A DNA stretch of 64,000 nt from Notoacmeibacter ruber (GTDB lineage Bacteria > Pseudomonadota > Alphaproteobacteria > Rhizobiales > Rhizobiaceae). The stretch is from positions 1,412,501 to 1,476,500 of the forward strand of contig NZ_RCWN01000001.1 in NCBI RefSeq assembly GCF_003668555.1, in the 5' to 3' direction. The position numbers and the translations under genes were made by a program. This document shows positions 1 to 9,258 of this stretch, one piece after another (positions within the stretch are counted from its first letter, which is position 1; each line of letters opens with the position of its first letter). Below the pieces are notes generated by a model, which saw only the letters and a program-made list of their open reading frames with translations, was not told the DNA's origin and did not search any database.

Positions 1-1677
1 AAGAGTGCCCTCGAAGTCATCATGACGACGCTGCACGCCGGCGGAAAGTTTGACAGCAAGGTCTATGAAACCTCCGGCGGACTTCATGGCGTCGGTATCA
101 GCGTCGTCAATGCCTTGTCCGACGATTTGACCGTGGAAATCGCGAGAGGACGCCGCCTTTACCGCCAGACCTATTCGAAAGGTCTCCCGCAGGGGGACAT
201 AGAAGACCTCGGACCGGTGCAGAATCGGCGAGGTACAAAGCAGCGGTTTCATCCTGATCCGGAAATCTTCGGACGCAATGCGCAGTTCGACCCCGATCGC
301 CTCTACCGCATGGCTCGTTCCAAGGCCTACCTCTTCGGCGGTGTCGAGATTCGTTGGCGCTGCGCGCCTGAACTTCTGAATGAGAAATCCCTAGCAACGT
401 CTTCTGATACCTTCCATTTTCCAAACGGACTGAGAGACTACCTCGCAGCATCGATCGGCAAGGAGCGCCAAGTCACGAACGAGATTTTCGCCGGTCTCAG
501 CGAAAAGAAGAGTGGCCATGGCCGTGTCGAATGGGCGGTGACATGGCACGGCGGCGACGGCTTTCTGGACTCTTACTGCAACACTGTTCCGACGCCTGAG
601 GGCGGGACACACGAAGCAGGAATGCGGGCAGCGCTCGCCAAGGGCCTGCGCGCCTACGCGGAATTGAAGGGCAACAAGCGCGCTGCCATCGTGACCAATG
701 ATGATGTCATGCTCAGCGCGGCAGGCATGTTGTCGGTCTTCATCCGCGAGCCCGAATTTGTCGGACAGACAAAGGACAGATTGTCGACGATCGAGGCCTC
801 ACGAATCGTCGAAAACGCAATGCGTGACGCATTCGATCATTGGTTGACCGCATCACCGGCCCAAGCCGACAAGCTTCTGGAGTGGGTGATCGACCGCGCG
901 GAAGAGCGCCTTCGCCGGAAAAAGGAACGCGAAGTCAACCGCAAGAGCGCCGTGCGCAAGCTCAGGCTGCCCGGCAAGCTGGCGGACTGTTCGCAAAACG
1001 CGGCTGCTGGGGCCGAGCTTTTCATCGTGGAGGGCGACAGCGCTGGGGGCTCTGCCAAACAGGCTCGCAACCGCACCAGCCAGGCGATCCTGCCCCTGCG
1101 CGGCAAAATCCTGAATGTCGCTTCCGCCGGACGAGACAAGACCGCGGCCAGCCAGCTGATCCAGGACCTTGTTCTGGCACTCGGCTGCGGCACGGGAAGC
1201 AAGTACCGCGACGATGATTTGCGCTACGAGCGCATCATCATCATGACCGATGCCGATGTGGATGGCGCACACATCGCATCTCTTCTCATCACCTTCTTTT
1301 ATCAGGAAATGCCGGATCTCATCCGAAACGGGCATCTCTATCTGGCCGTGCCGCCGCTTTACCGCATGAGCCAGGGCGGCAAGACTTACTATGCACGCGA
1401 TGATGCGCACCGTGCGGAATTGATGGAAACGGTTTTCAAAGGTCGGGGAAAGGTGGAAATCGGGCGCTTCAAAGGTCTCGGCGAGATGATGCCGAACCAG
1501 TTGAAGGAAACGACCATGGATTCCCGGACGAGAATGCTCTTGAAAGTCGCAATCGAGTCGGAGCCCGAGGCGACCAAGAGCGCGGTCGACGCGCTTATGG
1601 GAACCAAGCCGGAAGCCCGCTTCCGCTTCATTCAGGAGAATGCCGCCTTCGCTTCGGAAGAGATGCTGGACGTCTAG
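1..1677 (+). CDS. parE: DNA topoisomerase IV subunit B, 5'-truncated by window edge
   Basis: This is the GHKL ATPase/TOPRIM subunit of topoisomerase IV, which decatenates daughter chromosomes with ParC. The frame is open from base 1 (KSALEVIM, then MTTLHAGGKF), so the start lies upstream and about 558 codons are visible; ParE is usually 650-690 aa. Visible signatures are the ATP-lid glycine loop GGLHGVG (residues ~26-32), the TOPRIM motif EGDSAGG (from residue ~344), the acidic metal-binding TDADVDGAH and the C-terminal RFKGLGEM. It could be confused with GyrB, but the short gap after TOPRIM without a GyrB insertion and the sequence RSKAYLFGGVEIRW favour ParE. The next gene is convergent, 31 bp away, with no clear terminator between. 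Confidence 0.95.
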   Translation, partial: KSALEVIMTTLHAGGKFDSKVYETSGGLHGVGISVVNALSDDLTVEIARGRRLYRQTYSKGLPQGDIEDLGPVQNRRGTKQRFHPDPEIFGRNAQFDPDRLYRMARSKAYLFGGVEIRWRCAPELLNEKSLATSSDTFHFPNGLRDYLAASIGKERQVTNEIFAGLSEKKSGHGRVEWAVTWHGGDGFLDSYCNTVPTPEGGTHEAGMRAALAKGLRAYAELKGNKRAAIVTNDDVMLSAAGMLSVFIREPEFVGQTKDRLSTIEASRIVENAMRDAFDHWLTASPAQADKLLEWVIDRAEERLRRKKEREVNRKSAVRKLRLPGKLADCSQNAAAGAELFIVEGDSAGGSAKQARNRTSQAILPLRGKILNVASAGRDKTAASQLIQDLVLALGCGTGSKYRDDDLRYERIIIMTDADVDGAHIASLLITFFYQEMPDLIRNGHLYLAVPPLYRMSQGGKTYYARDDAHRAELMETVFKGRGKVEIGRFKGLGEMMPNQLKETTMDSRTRMLLKVAIESEPEATKSAVDALMGTKPEARFRFIQENAAFASEEMLDV

Positions 1678-1708
1678 ATCCAGAGAGCGGGAAGTCAGGC
1701 GACGAGGC

Positions 1709-2539
1709 TCACTTCTCGCCACTCTCCTTGCAGGGAGGCGTTTCAAGTGCATCCAGTTCGACAAGTTTCTGGCCAACGGTGAATTCGCCGTAGTCCATTT
1801 CGTAATCGCGAGAGACGCCATTGACGTAAAGGTCGAAGGACAGTCGGAAGATCGGTTCGTCCTCGCCGCTGGCTGGCCGTGAAATGTTGTAATAGGACAT
1901 GGAGATGGGCCAGAAGGCGCCATCGGCCAACGGTCCGAGATCGGCGGAATCGCCATCGCTTTTCGCTGCCTGATCCACCTTGTCGCCGATTACGATATTC
2001 GTCAGAAGGACCTGATCTCCATTTTCCGTGCCGTCGAAGACAGTGGATTTGTAGATTCGCTCACCGGCCTGCGCGCGCCGTAGTAGATCCTGCATGTGAC
2101 TGACCGGAAAGAAGGCTTCGGGCAGGTCCACCGCTTGGCTGCTGGGTTGGGACAATGAGACCGATACCCCATCGGCCTGACGCGTCGCCTCGCCCTTCAC
2201 TTCCTTGTCCAGTTCGTTGTCGTTGAAGGTCTGCGTCGTGAAGGAAAACCGCTCCTCGGACGGATTCTCGAACGTCGTCGCCCGCTGATCGATGACCTGC
2301 TCCCCCACCTCGCTGCCAAAGGCTGCGACTGAACGGAACCGGACCGCATAGCCCTCGCACTCGCTCCCGCGAAATTCATAGACCATACGTCCGCGAACAC
2401 CCGTAAGACCGGATTTTTCGCTCGCCTCGATCAGTTCCATGTCATAGACGGCGCGATGCGACGCAAGTTCGGCAGCGCCAGCCATCGTCGGTACAATGAT
2501 CGCCGCGACGGAGATAGCGAAACCAAGACGTAGAATCAT
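1709..2539 (-). CDS. eipB: EipB/DUF1849 family periplasmic envelope-integrity protein
   Basis: This is a periplasmic beta-spiral protein of the DUF1849 family; Brucella EipB is needed for envelope integrity (family knowledge). The mature part begins AELASHRAVYDMEL after a signal peptide (MILRLGFAISVAAIIVPTMA, cleavage near AGA-A). Two cysteines are present, one in GSECEGY and one near the C terminus in TPPCKES. They are the pair that forms a conserved disulfide in EipB. The frame stays open to 2680, but ATG 2539 has a good upstream AAAAGGA and places the signal peptide at the N terminus, so I chose it (276 aa). It is transcribed divergently from ridA, with 67 bp between starts. Confidence 0.88.
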   Translation of the reverse strand: MILRLGFAISVAAIIVPTMAGAAELASHRAVYDMELIEASEKSGLTGVRGRMVYEFRGSECEGYAVRFRSVAAFGSEVGEQVIDQRATTFENPSEERFSFTTQTFNDNELDKEVKGEATRQADGVSVSLSQPSSQAVDLPEAFFPVSHMQDLLRRAQAGERIYKSTVFDGTENGDQVLLTNIVIGDKVDQAAKSDGDSADLGPLADGAFWPISMSYYNISRPASGEDEPIFRLSFDLYVNGVSRDYEMDYGEFTVGQKLVELDALETPPCKESGEK

Positions 2540-2606
2540 GATCGAGAAATCCTTTTCCAATTTATAGTCCGCCCTATGCTGGCTTTGAAACAGAATCGAG
2601 AGCCCC

Positions 2607-3083
2607 ATGACCAACGCCATCGAAAAACGCCTTGCCGACGCGGGCATTGAGTTGCCCGCACCCGGAGCGCCCGTCGCCAATTACGTCGCGACCGTCAAGA
2701 CCGGCAACCTTCTCCACATCTCCGGCCAACTCCCTCTGGAAGCTGGAAAGGTGGCGGAGACCGGCCTGCTGAAGACAGACACGGATGTTGATCGGGGACA
2801 GCATGCGGCGAAGCTCTGTGCCATCAATATCCTGGCTCAGGCAAAATCCGCACTGAGCGGTTTCGATTCGCTCGAACGCCTGGTCAAGATCGGGGTGTTC
2901 GTCGCGTCCGCGCCGGAGTTCACGAGTCAGCATCTGGTGGCCAATGGCGCATCCGATTTACTGGTCGAAATCCTCGGAGAGGATATCGGCAAGCATGCGC
3001 GCGCAGCCGTCGGCACGGCGGTTTTGCCGCTCAACGCTTCGGTGGAGATCGAGGCGATCTTTTCTCTGAAAAGCGATCAATGA
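2607..3083 (+). CDS. RidA family enamine/imine deaminase
   Basis: A 158-aa protein of the YjgF/YER057c/UK114 fold in the longer 'endoribonuclease-like' subgroup of about 150-155 aa. RidA proteins hydrolyse reactive 2-aminoacrylate-type enamines; this paralog's exact substrate is not visible. Supporting signatures are ISGQLPLEAGKV near residue 40, the central CAINILAQAKSAL helix, RLVKIGVFVASAPEF and the C-terminal LNASVEIEAIF strand. A GAGAG ribosome-binding site precedes ATG 2607. It heads a four-gene plus-strand run (ridA, phosphodiesterase, FemAB-like, HIT) with gaps of 4 to 45 bp. Confidence 0.9.
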   Translation: MTNAIEKRLADAGIELPAPGAPVANYVATVKTGNLLHISGQLPLEAGKVAETGLLKTDTDVDRGQHAAKLCAINILAQAKSALSGFDSLERLVKIGVFVASAPEFTSQHLVANGASDLLVEILGEDIGKHARAAVGTAVLPLNASVEIEAIFSLKSDQ

Positions 3084-3087
3084 TTCC

Positions 3088-3795
3088 GTGGCTGTTGCCG
3101 GCGCCTTTCTGACCGAACGTCCGATCGCGCATCGCGGCCTTCACGATGTTGGCTCAGGGATACCCGAGAATACCCTTGGCGCTGCTTCCGCTGCGATGGA
3201 AGCAGGCTACGGCATTGAGTGCGATGTTCGTCTGAGCGCCGATGGTGTCGCTATGGTCTTTCATGATCGCGAACTCGGGAGGCTGACAGCCGAGACCGGC
3301 GACTTCGCGGCGATCGGCTCCAGTCAAGCAAACTCTCTTCCCGTAGCGGGATCCAGCGAGCACATCCCGTCCCTGGAGTCCCTGCTGTCGCTTATCGGCG
3401 GAAAGGTGCCGCTTCTCATAGAACTGAAGGCGGATGGCCCCACTGCGGATGAACTACCGTCCGCCGTGGCCGATCTCGTAAAGCGCTACCCGGATCAGGT
3501 CGCCCTGATGAGCTTCTCGCACGAACAGGTGCGGCAGTTGCAATCGCTCCGGCCGTCTTTCCCGATCGGTCTGACCGCCGCGGGCAGCAGCCCTGGCGAT
3601 CTTCGCGAGCACCGGCGATTGCTGGACGTCATCGACTTTGTTTCCTTTGAAGTTGAGGAGATCGACAACTCCTTCTGCACAGAAGTGCGTCAGCGCAGCC
3701 TGCCCCTCCTCTGCTGGACCGTGAGGAACGCGCAAACCGCCGCCCGGGCGCGGCAATATTGCGATCAAATCACTTTCGAAGGTTTCCGCCCCTGA
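3088..3795 (+). CDS. glycerophosphodiester phosphodiesterase family protein
   Basis: A cytoplasmic GDPD TIM-barrel enzyme of 235 aa with no signal peptide, predicted to release glycerol-3-phosphate from glycerophosphodiesters. The N-terminal catalytic signature is complete: IAHRGLHD with the catalytic His-Arg, PENTLGA, the metal ligands in IECDVRLSADG and the second histidine in VMVFHDREL-type context (AMVFHDREL). LLIELKAD supplies the next metal-binding glutamate. The start is GTG at 3088, four bases after the ridA stop, which suggests translational coupling; no in-frame ATG precedes the catalytic block. It is close in size to the Rhizobium UgpQ-like proteins, but the physiological substrate is not known. 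Confidence 0.88.
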   Translation: MAVAGAFLTERPIAHRGLHDVGSGIPENTLGAASAAMEAGYGIECDVRLSADGVAMVFHDRELGRLTAETGDFAAIGSSQANSLPVAGSSEHIPSLESLLSLIGGKVPLLIELKADGPTADELPSAVADLVKRYPDQVALMSFSHEQVRQLQSLRPSFPIGLTAAGSSPGDLREHRRLLDVIDFVSFEVEEIDNSFCTEVRQRSLPLLCWTVRNAQTAARARQYCDQITFEGFRP

Positions 3796-3826
3796 CCTCG
3801 GGCAAGAAAAGCCCCATATTCCGCGC

Positions 3827-5038
3827 ATGTCCGATCAATCCCCGCCTCCCGCCGACGGTGAAAATGTTGCCTTGCGCCTTGTCGAGGGCATGGGCGGTTT
3901 CAGTCCTCAAGAATGGCGAGGACTAACTGGCACGACATCCGGAAGCGCCGGCTACAATCCTTTTTCCTCCCATGCCTTCCTGTCATCACTGGAAGAGAGT
4001 GGTTGCGTATCGGATGAAACCGGATGGCTGCCCCGCCATCTTCGCCTCGAGACCGGGAGTGGCGGCCTCCTTGGTGCGATACCGACCTACGTGAAAAGTC
4101 ATAGCCAGGGCGAATATGTCTTCGACCATGGCTGGGCGGACGCCTTTGAAAGAGCAGGCGGCCATTATTATCCGAAACTGCAGAGTTGCTATCCTTTCAC
4201 CCCCGCTAACGGGCCCCGGCTGCTGGTGGCTGATGGGGCCGACGAGTATCGACCTCTGCTCGCGCACGGCCTTCGCTCCGCCTGCGACCAGATCGGACTT
4301 TCATCGGCCCATGTCACCTTCCTTCAGAAGGCCGATCGGACTGCGCTTCTTGAAGCCGGTTTTTTGGAGCGCCAGGACATTCAGTTCCATTTTCCGAACC
4401 GTGGATATGGCACTTACGACGACTTTCTCGCCACTTTGGCATCGCGTAAACGGAAGGCCTTAAAGCGGGAGCGGCGCGAAGCGCTTGCGGATAATATCGA
4501 GATCGAGTGGCTCACGGGCAGCGATCTGACCGAAGAGGTCTGGGACGACTTCCACACCTTCTACATGGATACGGGAAGCCGCAAATGGGGCCGTCCCTAT
4601 CTCAACCGTGAGTTCTGGTCGCTCATTGGTGAGCGTATGGCCAATGATATTCTGCTCGTAATCGCGAAACGCGACCAGCGCCGCATCGCCGGCGCAATCA
4701 ACTTTATCGGATGCAAGACGCTCTTCGGGCGCCATTGGGGCTGTGTCGAAGACCACCCCTTCCTTCACTTCGAGCTCTGCTACCATCAGGCCATCGACTA
4801 TGCCATTCAGCACGGCTTGGAGACTGTCGAAGCCGGCGCCCAGGGAGAGCACAAATTGCAACGGGGCTACATGCCGGTTCTCACACGCTCCGCCCACTAT
4901 CTGCGGCATGGGGGGCTACGTCAGGCCATCGCGGATTACTTGGACAACGAGCGCCAGGACGAGGCTGCCATCGCGGCCCTTCTGGAACGTCACTCGCCGT
5001 ATAAGGCCGATACGATGCCAGATCGAAAGCCGGGTTGA
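3827..5038 (+). CDS. FemAB/GNAT-like protein (DUF482, COG3146 type)
   Basis: A soluble 403-aa protein of the COG3146 family, often labelled 'GNAT family N-acetyltransferase' or 'peptidoglycan biosynthesis-like'. The family resembles FemAB-type acyltransferases and its substrate is unknown. Typical family stretches are FSSHAFLSSLEESGCV near residue 45, the aromatic HGWADAFERAGGHYYPKLQSCYPFTP block, FLATLASRKRKALKRER in the middle and the C-terminal VEAGAQGEHKLQRGY followed by SAHYL. ATG 3827 lies 31 bp after the phosphodiesterase stop and has only a weak ribosome-binding site. No membrane segment is seen. The assignment to family is solid; function is not. Confidence 0.85.
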   Translation: MSDQSPPPADGENVALRLVEGMGGFSPQEWRGLTGTTSGSAGYNPFSSHAFLSSLEESGCVSDETGWLPRHLRLETGSGGLLGAIPTYVKSHSQGEYVFDHGWADAFERAGGHYYPKLQSCYPFTPANGPRLLVADGADEYRPLLAHGLRSACDQIGLSSAHVTFLQKADRTALLEAGFLERQDIQFHFPNRGYGTYDDFLATLASRKRKALKRERREALADNIEIEWLTGSDLTEEVWDDFHTFYMDTGSRKWGRPYLNREFWSLIGERMANDILLVIAKRDQRRIAGAINFIGCKTLFGRHWGCVEDHPFLHFELCYHQAIDYAIQHGLETVEAGAQGEHKLQRGYMPVLTRSAHYLRHGGLRQAIADYLDNERQDEAAIAALLERHSPYKADTMPDRKPG

Positions 5039-5082
5039 GACCGCGATACAGTCTGGATGGAATAAACGAGGGAGAAATGCAG

Positions 5083-5514
5083 ATGTCCGAAACTGAAGCC
5101 GCCTACGATGAAAACAATATCTTCGCAAAGATTCTCCGCGGCGAAATCCCGTCGAACAAGATCTATGAGGACGATCAGTGCATCGCGATCATGGACGTTA
5201 TGCCGAGCGCAGACGGCCACTGCCTCGTCCTGCCGAAAAAGCCTTCGCGCAATCTGCTGGACGCCGATCCGGCCACGCTGAGCCACCTCATCAAGGTAAC
5301 GCAGACAGTCGCCAAAGCCGCGAAGAAGGCTTTCGATGCCGATGGCCTACGCATTTCACAGTTCAACGAGGTCGCAGCCGGGCAAACGGTGATGCATCTC
5401 CATATCCACATCATTCCGATGAAAGAGGGGGTTTCCTTGCGTCGCCACGCCGGCGAGATGGCCGATCCCGAACTCCTGAAAACGCACGCCGAAAAAATTA
5501 AGAGCCAGCTTTAA
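5083..5514 (+). CDS. HIT family nucleotide hydrolase (Hint-type)
   Basis: A histidine-triad protein of about 143 aa that should hydrolyse AMP-linked phosphoramidates or related nucleotide conjugates. The catalytic triad motif is HLHIHIIP near the C-terminal third, and the start of the fold is NIFAKILRGEIPSNKIYEDD. The N-terminal extension from 5035 lacks similarity. ATG 5083 is preferred because GAGGGAG sits 8 bases upstream; ATG 5077 is the alternative two codons earlier. It closes the plus-strand run begun by ridA and is followed at once by a strong bidirectional terminator. Confidence 0.92.
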   Translation: MSETEAAYDENNIFAKILRGEIPSNKIYEDDQCIAIMDVMPSADGHCLVLPKKPSRNLLDADPATLSHLIKVTQTVAKAAKKAFDADGLRISQFNEVAAGQTVMHLHIHIIPMKEGVSLRRHAGEMADPELLKTHAEKIKSQL

Positions 5515-5541
5515 GACTGACGCTCAACATACTGTTATAAA

Positions 5542-5569
5542 AAAAGGCCCGCTCAATAGCGGGCCTTTT
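5542..5569. terminator. bidirectional intrinsic terminator between HIT gene and clpA
   Basis: A perfect stem AAAAGGCCCGCT / AGCGGGCCTTTT with a four-base loop (CAAT) is flanked by A- and T-runs on both sides, so it can stop transcription from the HIT gene and, on the other strand, from clpS-clpA. Confidence 0.85.
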
Positions 5570-5585
5570 CTTCATTGAGGTCTGG

Positions 5586-7949
5586 TCAGGCATCCGAGTC
5601 GGAAGCTGTCTCTTCGGAAGCTCGATCGTCGCCATCCTTACGGGGCGCAACGGGCGTATCGTCCGGAATGCTCTCCAGCTTCAGGCCCTTCTTGCCGTCC
5701 GGCTTCTCTTCAACAGAAACCTTGACGGTCCCGCCATGCTTGAGTTTTCCGAACAGAACCTCTTCCGCCAGCGGCTTCTTGATGTGCTCCTGAATGACGC
5801 GGCCGAGTGGACGCGCTCCCATCTTCTGGTCGTAGCCCTTGTCGGCCAGCCATTCGATGGCATCCTGCGTGAGTTCGAAGGTCACGCCACGCTCGGTCAG
5901 CTGCGCTTCGAGCTGCATAACGAACTTTTCGACCACGCGATGGATGACCGGCACCGGCAACGGACCGAACGGAATGATTGAATCCAGACGGTTGCGGAAT
6001 TCCGGCGTGAACAAACGATTGATCGCCTCCTCGTCCTCGCCTGTCCGCCGCGAAGAGCCGAAGCCAATCGCCGCCTTGCTCATCTCCGCTGCGCCCGCAT
6101 TGGTCGTCATGATCAGTACGACATTGCGGAAGTCGATCTTCTTGCCGTTATGATCGGTGAGCGAGCCATGATCCATGACCTGAAGAAGGATGTTGAACAG
6201 GTCCGGATGAGCCTTCTCAATCTCATCAAGGAGAAGGACACAGTGCGGATGCTGATCGACACCGTCGGTCAGAAGACCGCCTTGATCGAACCCGACGTAA
6301 CCGGGAGGGGCGCCAATCAAACGGCTGACCGTGTGCCGCTCCATATATTCACTCATATCGAAGCGGAGCAGTTCAACGCCGAGCGATGAGGCAAGCTGCT
6401 TTGCAACTTCGGTCTTGCCGACGCCGGTCGGACCGGAGAAGAGGTAGGAGCCGATCGGCTTGTCAGGCTCGCGCAGCCCGGCACGCGCCAGCTTGATTGA
6501 GCTGGCAAGCGCTTCGATTGCAAGATCCTGACCGTAGACCACCGTCTTGAGCTCTTTCTCCAGATTGGCGAGAACGGCCTCATCGTCCGCCGAGACGGTT
6601 TTCGGCGGAATGCGGGCCATGGTCGCGATCGTCGCTTCGATCTGATCCACATCGATCGTTTCGACACGCTCTTCCTTGGCAAGCAGTTTCTGGGCAGCGC
6701 CTGACTCGTCGATCACGTCAATCGCCTTGTCCGGTAATTTGCGGTCCGTAATGTAGCGATTGGACAGTTCAACCGATGCCTTGATGGCCTCATCGGTATA
6801 GGCAACCTTGTGGAAGTCCTCGAAGTAAGGCTTCAGACCGCGCATAATCGCAATGGCGTCATCCAGAGACGGCTCGATGACGTCGATCTTCTGAAAGCGC
6901 CGGACGAGCGCCCTGTCCTTTTCGAAGAACTGCCGATATTCCTTATACGTCGTCGACCCAATGCAGCGGATCGACCCATTGGAAAGAGCCGGCTTCAGCA
7001 GGTTGGACGCGTCCATGGCCCCACCGCTCGTCGCACCAGCTCCGATAACGGTGTGAATCTCATCGATGAAAAGGATCGCGCCGGGAAACTCTTCCAGCTC
7101 CTTGACCACCTGTTTGAGCCGCTCCTCGAAATCGCCACGATACCGGGTGCCCGCCAGGAGCGTGCCCATATCGAGCGAAAAAACGGTATCCTCAGCGAGA
7201 ACCTCCGGCACATCGCCTTCCACGATGCGCTTGGCGAGACCTTCCGCGATGGCCGTCTTTCCGACACCGGGATCACCGACGTAAAGCGGATTGTTCTTGG
7301 ACCGGCGGCAGAGCACCTGAATGGTCCGATCGATCTCAGATTTGCGGCCGATCAGCGGATCGATCTTGCCGTCGCGAGCCTTCTCATTGAGATTGACACA
7401 ATAGGCCGTCAGGGCGTCCTGCCCCTTCTTGGCACCCGCCTCATCATCGCCATCCGCATCGGCCGCGTCTTCGGTTGCGCCTTTGATGATCCGGCTTTCA
7501 GCCGCTCCCGGCTTCTTGGCGATACCGTGACTGATGAAGTTGACCGCGTCGTAGCGCGTCATCTGCTGTTCCTGCAGGAAATAGGCCGCGTGGCTTTCCC
7601 GCTCGGCAAAGATGGCGACCAGAACATTGGCGCCCGAGACCTCGTCCCTGCCGGATGACTGAACATGGATAACGGCGCGCTGGATCACGCGCTGGAAGCC
7701 GGTGGTCGGCTTTGAATCCTCATCATAGCCAGTGACCAGATTATCGAGCTCATGATCGACGTAATCGGTGACGGTCTTGCGTAGTTCATCCAGTTCCACG
7801 CCGCATGCGCGCATCACGGCCGCAGCGTCCTGATCATCGATCAGCGCCAGAAGCAGATGCTCAAGCGTTGCATATTCATGCTCGCGCTCATTCGCGTAGG
7901 TCAGCGCGTCATGAATGGCTTTCTCTAGACTATCGGAAAATGCCGGCAT
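5586..7949 (-). CDS. clpA: ATP-dependent Clp protease ATP-binding subunit ClpA
   Basis: The hexameric AAA+ unfoldase that feeds substrates to ClpP. In order: a Clp repeat N-domain (residues ~1-145, the ClpS docking domain), an acidic linker (~150-175), AAA domain 1 with GDPGVGKTA and LFIDEIH, AAA domain 2 with GPTGVGKTE and [10 protein letters not shown], the ClpP-docking loop IGFGSS, and the ClpB D2-small domain. The absence of a coiled-coil middle domain excludes ClpB. At 787 aa it is the normal alphaproteobacterial size, with a polar tail ending [16 protein letters not shown] precedes ATG 7949; it starts 8 bp after the clpS stop, so the two are one operon. Confidence 0.97.
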   Translation of the reverse strand: MPAFSDSLEKAIHDALTYANEREHEYATLEHLLLALIDDQDAAAVMRACGVELDELRKTVTDYVDHELDNLVTGYDEDSKPTTGFQRVIQRAVIHVQSSGRDEVSGANVLVAIFAERESHAAYFLQEQQMTRYDAVNFISHGIAKKPGAAESRIIKGATEDAADADGDDEAGAKKGQDALTAYCVNLNEKARDGKIDPLIGRKSEIDRTIQVLCRRSKNNPLYVGDPGVGKTAIAEGLAKRIVEGDVPEVLAEDTVFSLDMGTLLAGTRYRGDFEERLKQVVKELEEFPGAILFIDEIHTVIGAGATSGGAMDASNLLKPALSNGSIRCIGSTTYKEYRQFFEKDRALVRRFQKIDVIEPSLDDAIAIMRGLKPYFEDFHKVAYTDEAIKASVELSNRYITDRKLPDKAIDVIDESGAAQKLLAKEERVETIDVDQIEATIATMARIPPKTVSADDEAVLANLEKELKTVVYGQDLAIEALASSIKLARAGLREPDKPIGSYLFSGPTGVGKTEVAKQLASSLGVELLRFDMSEYMERHTVSRLIGAPPGYVGFDQGGLLTDGVDQHPHCVLLLDEIEKAHPDLFNILLQVMDHGSLTDHNGKKIDFRNVVLIMTTNAGAAEMSKAAIGFGSSRRTGEDEEAINRLFTPEFRNRLDSIIPFGPLPVPVIHRVVEKFVMQLEAQLTERGVTFELTQDAIEWLADKGYDQKMGARPLGRVIQEHIKKPLAEEVLFGKLKHGGTVKVSVEEKPDGKKGLKLESIPDDTPVAPRKDGDDRASEETASDSDA

Positions 7950-7957
7950 CTAAGTCC

Positions 7958-8332
7958 TCATTTCTTTTCCATCACGCACTGCAGTGGATGCTGGTTCTGA
8001 TGCGCAAAATCCATCACCTGCGTGACTTTGGTTTCGGCAACCTCGAACGTATAGACGCCGCATTCGCCCACACCCTGCGTGTGAACATGCAACATCACCC
8101 TTGTGGCCATCTCGCGGTCCATCTGAAAGAACTGCTCGAGCACAAGGATCACGAACTCCATCGGAGTGTAGTCGTCATTGAGAAGGAGCACCCGATACAG
8201 GTTCGGCCGCTTGGTCTTCGCCTTGGTGCGGGTAATAACGGCCGTGCCACGGCCGGTTCCCTCGTCACCGTGATCGGAATTGTCCTCTGGACCAAGATGA
8301 AATGGACTGCCGCCGAGAAGCCCTTGCGTCAT
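7958..8332 (-). CDS. clpS: ATP-dependent Clp protease adaptor ClpS
   Basis: The adaptor that recognises N-terminal destabilising residues and hands these N-degron substrates to ClpA. The core is canonical: [24 protein letters not shown], the acidic and hydrophobic pocket residues, [23 protein letters not shown] and the end LQCVMEKK. The start is uncertain. The frame is open far upstream (to 8620) but the family begins only shortly before the [10 protein letters not shown] stretch. ATG 8332 gives 124 aa and is chosen; ATG 8359 would give 133 aa with no ribosome-binding site, while GAGG lies a rather long 12-13 bases before 8332. It is cotranscribed with clpA. Confidence 0.93.
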   Translation of the reverse strand: MTQGLLGGSPFHLGPEDNSDHGDEGTGRGTAVITRTKAKTKRPNLYRVLLLNDDYTPMEFVILVLEQFFQMDREMATRVMLHVHTQGVGECGVYTFEVAETKVTQVMDFAHQNQHPLQCVMEKK

Positions 8333-8578
8333 GCCAGTTGATGTACCTCGTCGCTGCATTTGCGTTCGCAAATCAGATAGGTATTTCCAGACGGAGTTTA
8401 AGCCCCTTCGCCCACCATTCAAGCGCGGAATTGGAAGAGACCACTCGCCGGTCTCTCTATCACGGTCACACAAGCACCTGCTTGGAGACCAGGCACGCGA
8501 CACGCACGGCGTCCCACATACGCAATAGAGGACAAGAGCGAGGCTGATACGGCAAAGAGAACAGTCGTCGTAACCAAC
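8333..8578. other. clpS upstream region, no gene seen
   Basis: About 250 bases between the phasin terminator and clpS. One minus-strand frame stays open through it, in frame with clpS, but it has no family similarity, no ribosome-binding site and cysteine-rich low-quality sequence, so I read it as the clpS promoter and 5' leader. No clear sigma-70 or sigma-32 boxes could be fixed by eye. Confidence 0.4.
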
Positions 8579-8605
8579 AAAAAACCCGCCGGAAAACCGG
8601 CGGGT
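8579..8605 (-). terminator. intrinsic terminator of the phasin gene
   Basis: The stem ACCCGCCGG / CCGGCGGGT with a 4-base loop (8584-8605) is followed, in the minus direction, by a run of six T (the A-run at 8579-8584). A second, weaker GC hairpin (CCCGCC/GGCGGG, 8622-8640) lies between it and the phasin stop codon. Confidence 0.8.
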
Positions 8606-8656
8606 CAAACAGAAATCCATCCCCGCCTTGCTACGGCGGGCGGTTTTGCAAGTCGC

Positions 8657-8986
8657 TTATTTCGCCTGAGCGGCGGCCTTTTCCATCGGCTTGGCCATTT
8701 CCTTGGCCAGATCCTGATAGAGCGCGCCGAACTTCTTGCTTTCGGCAACGAAGTTTTCATAAGCGGTGCGGGCGTATTCCGACTGCACTTCCATGGCGCC
8801 TTCCAGGGACTTCTGGCCCATCAGCTTTTCGAAGTAGGAGGCATTCATCTCCATCGACTTCTTCGCGTAATCGGCGGTCTCTGTAGCAATCGTCTGCATC
8901 GACTTGGAGACGGCGGCGACGCTTGCGAGCTGGCTGTCCATGACTTCCTTGGAAGCGGCGTTAATCTGTTCGAAGTTCTGGTACAT
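8657..8986 (-). CDS. phasin family protein
   Basis: A 109-aa amphipathic helical protein of the Phasin_2 type that coats polyhydroxyalkanoate granules. The sequence is nearly all helix-forming (EQINAASKEVMDSQLASVAA, then a YAKKSMEMNASYFEKLMG block and ARTAYENFVAESKKFGALYQDLAKE) and ends in an alanine-rich AAAQAK tail typical of the family. ATG 8986 is chosen over one five codons upstream because GAGAGGAA sits 7 bases before it. The gene is monocistronic: a terminator follows, and an upstream palindrome at 9054-9068 may be its operator. No PHA synthesis genes are in the window. Confidence 0.88.
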   Translation of the reverse strand: MYQNFEQINAASKEVMDSQLASVAAVSKSMQTIATETADYAKKSMEMNASYFEKLMGQKSLEGAMEVQSEYARTAYENFVAESKKFGALYQDLAKEMAKPMEKAAAQAK

Positions 8987-9053
8987 CTGTGTTCCTCTCA
9001 CTCGTTCCTCGTGTCAGGGCTTCGAGGCCCTTGATCACTTGCCGACTGACTTA

Positions 9054-9068
9054 TTGTGCAGTGCACAA
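9054..9068. promoter_or_regulatory. perfect palindrome upstream of phasin, candidate operator
   Basis: TTGTGCA-G-TGCACAA is a perfect 7-1-7 inverted repeat 68 bases upstream of the phasin start. A TGC-rich palindrome in front of a phasin gene is what a PhaR/AniA-type repressor of PHA metabolism would be expected to bind. That regulator assignment is inference; the palindrome itself is plain in the sequence. Confidence 0.5.
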
Positions 9069-9258
9069 AATGTCAATGGCGCCGCGAAATATTTTCCCCA
9101 ACGTCAGTGTCTCGATATGGGACGGACTGTTGAGATTGAGGTTTTGCTTAAACGATTTCGAAAGGACGCTTGGCCTATCGATAGTGCTGACGATGGTTGG
9201 CCTGTCCCCACTTCTCACCCGTTGGGCCAGCCCGGAACATTGATGCACAGGTGAAGTT

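Noticed and set aside
8333..8620. N-terminal extension of clpS
   Set aside because: In frame but cysteine-rich, without family similarity or ribosome-binding site, and it runs into the phasin terminator. Treated as leader.
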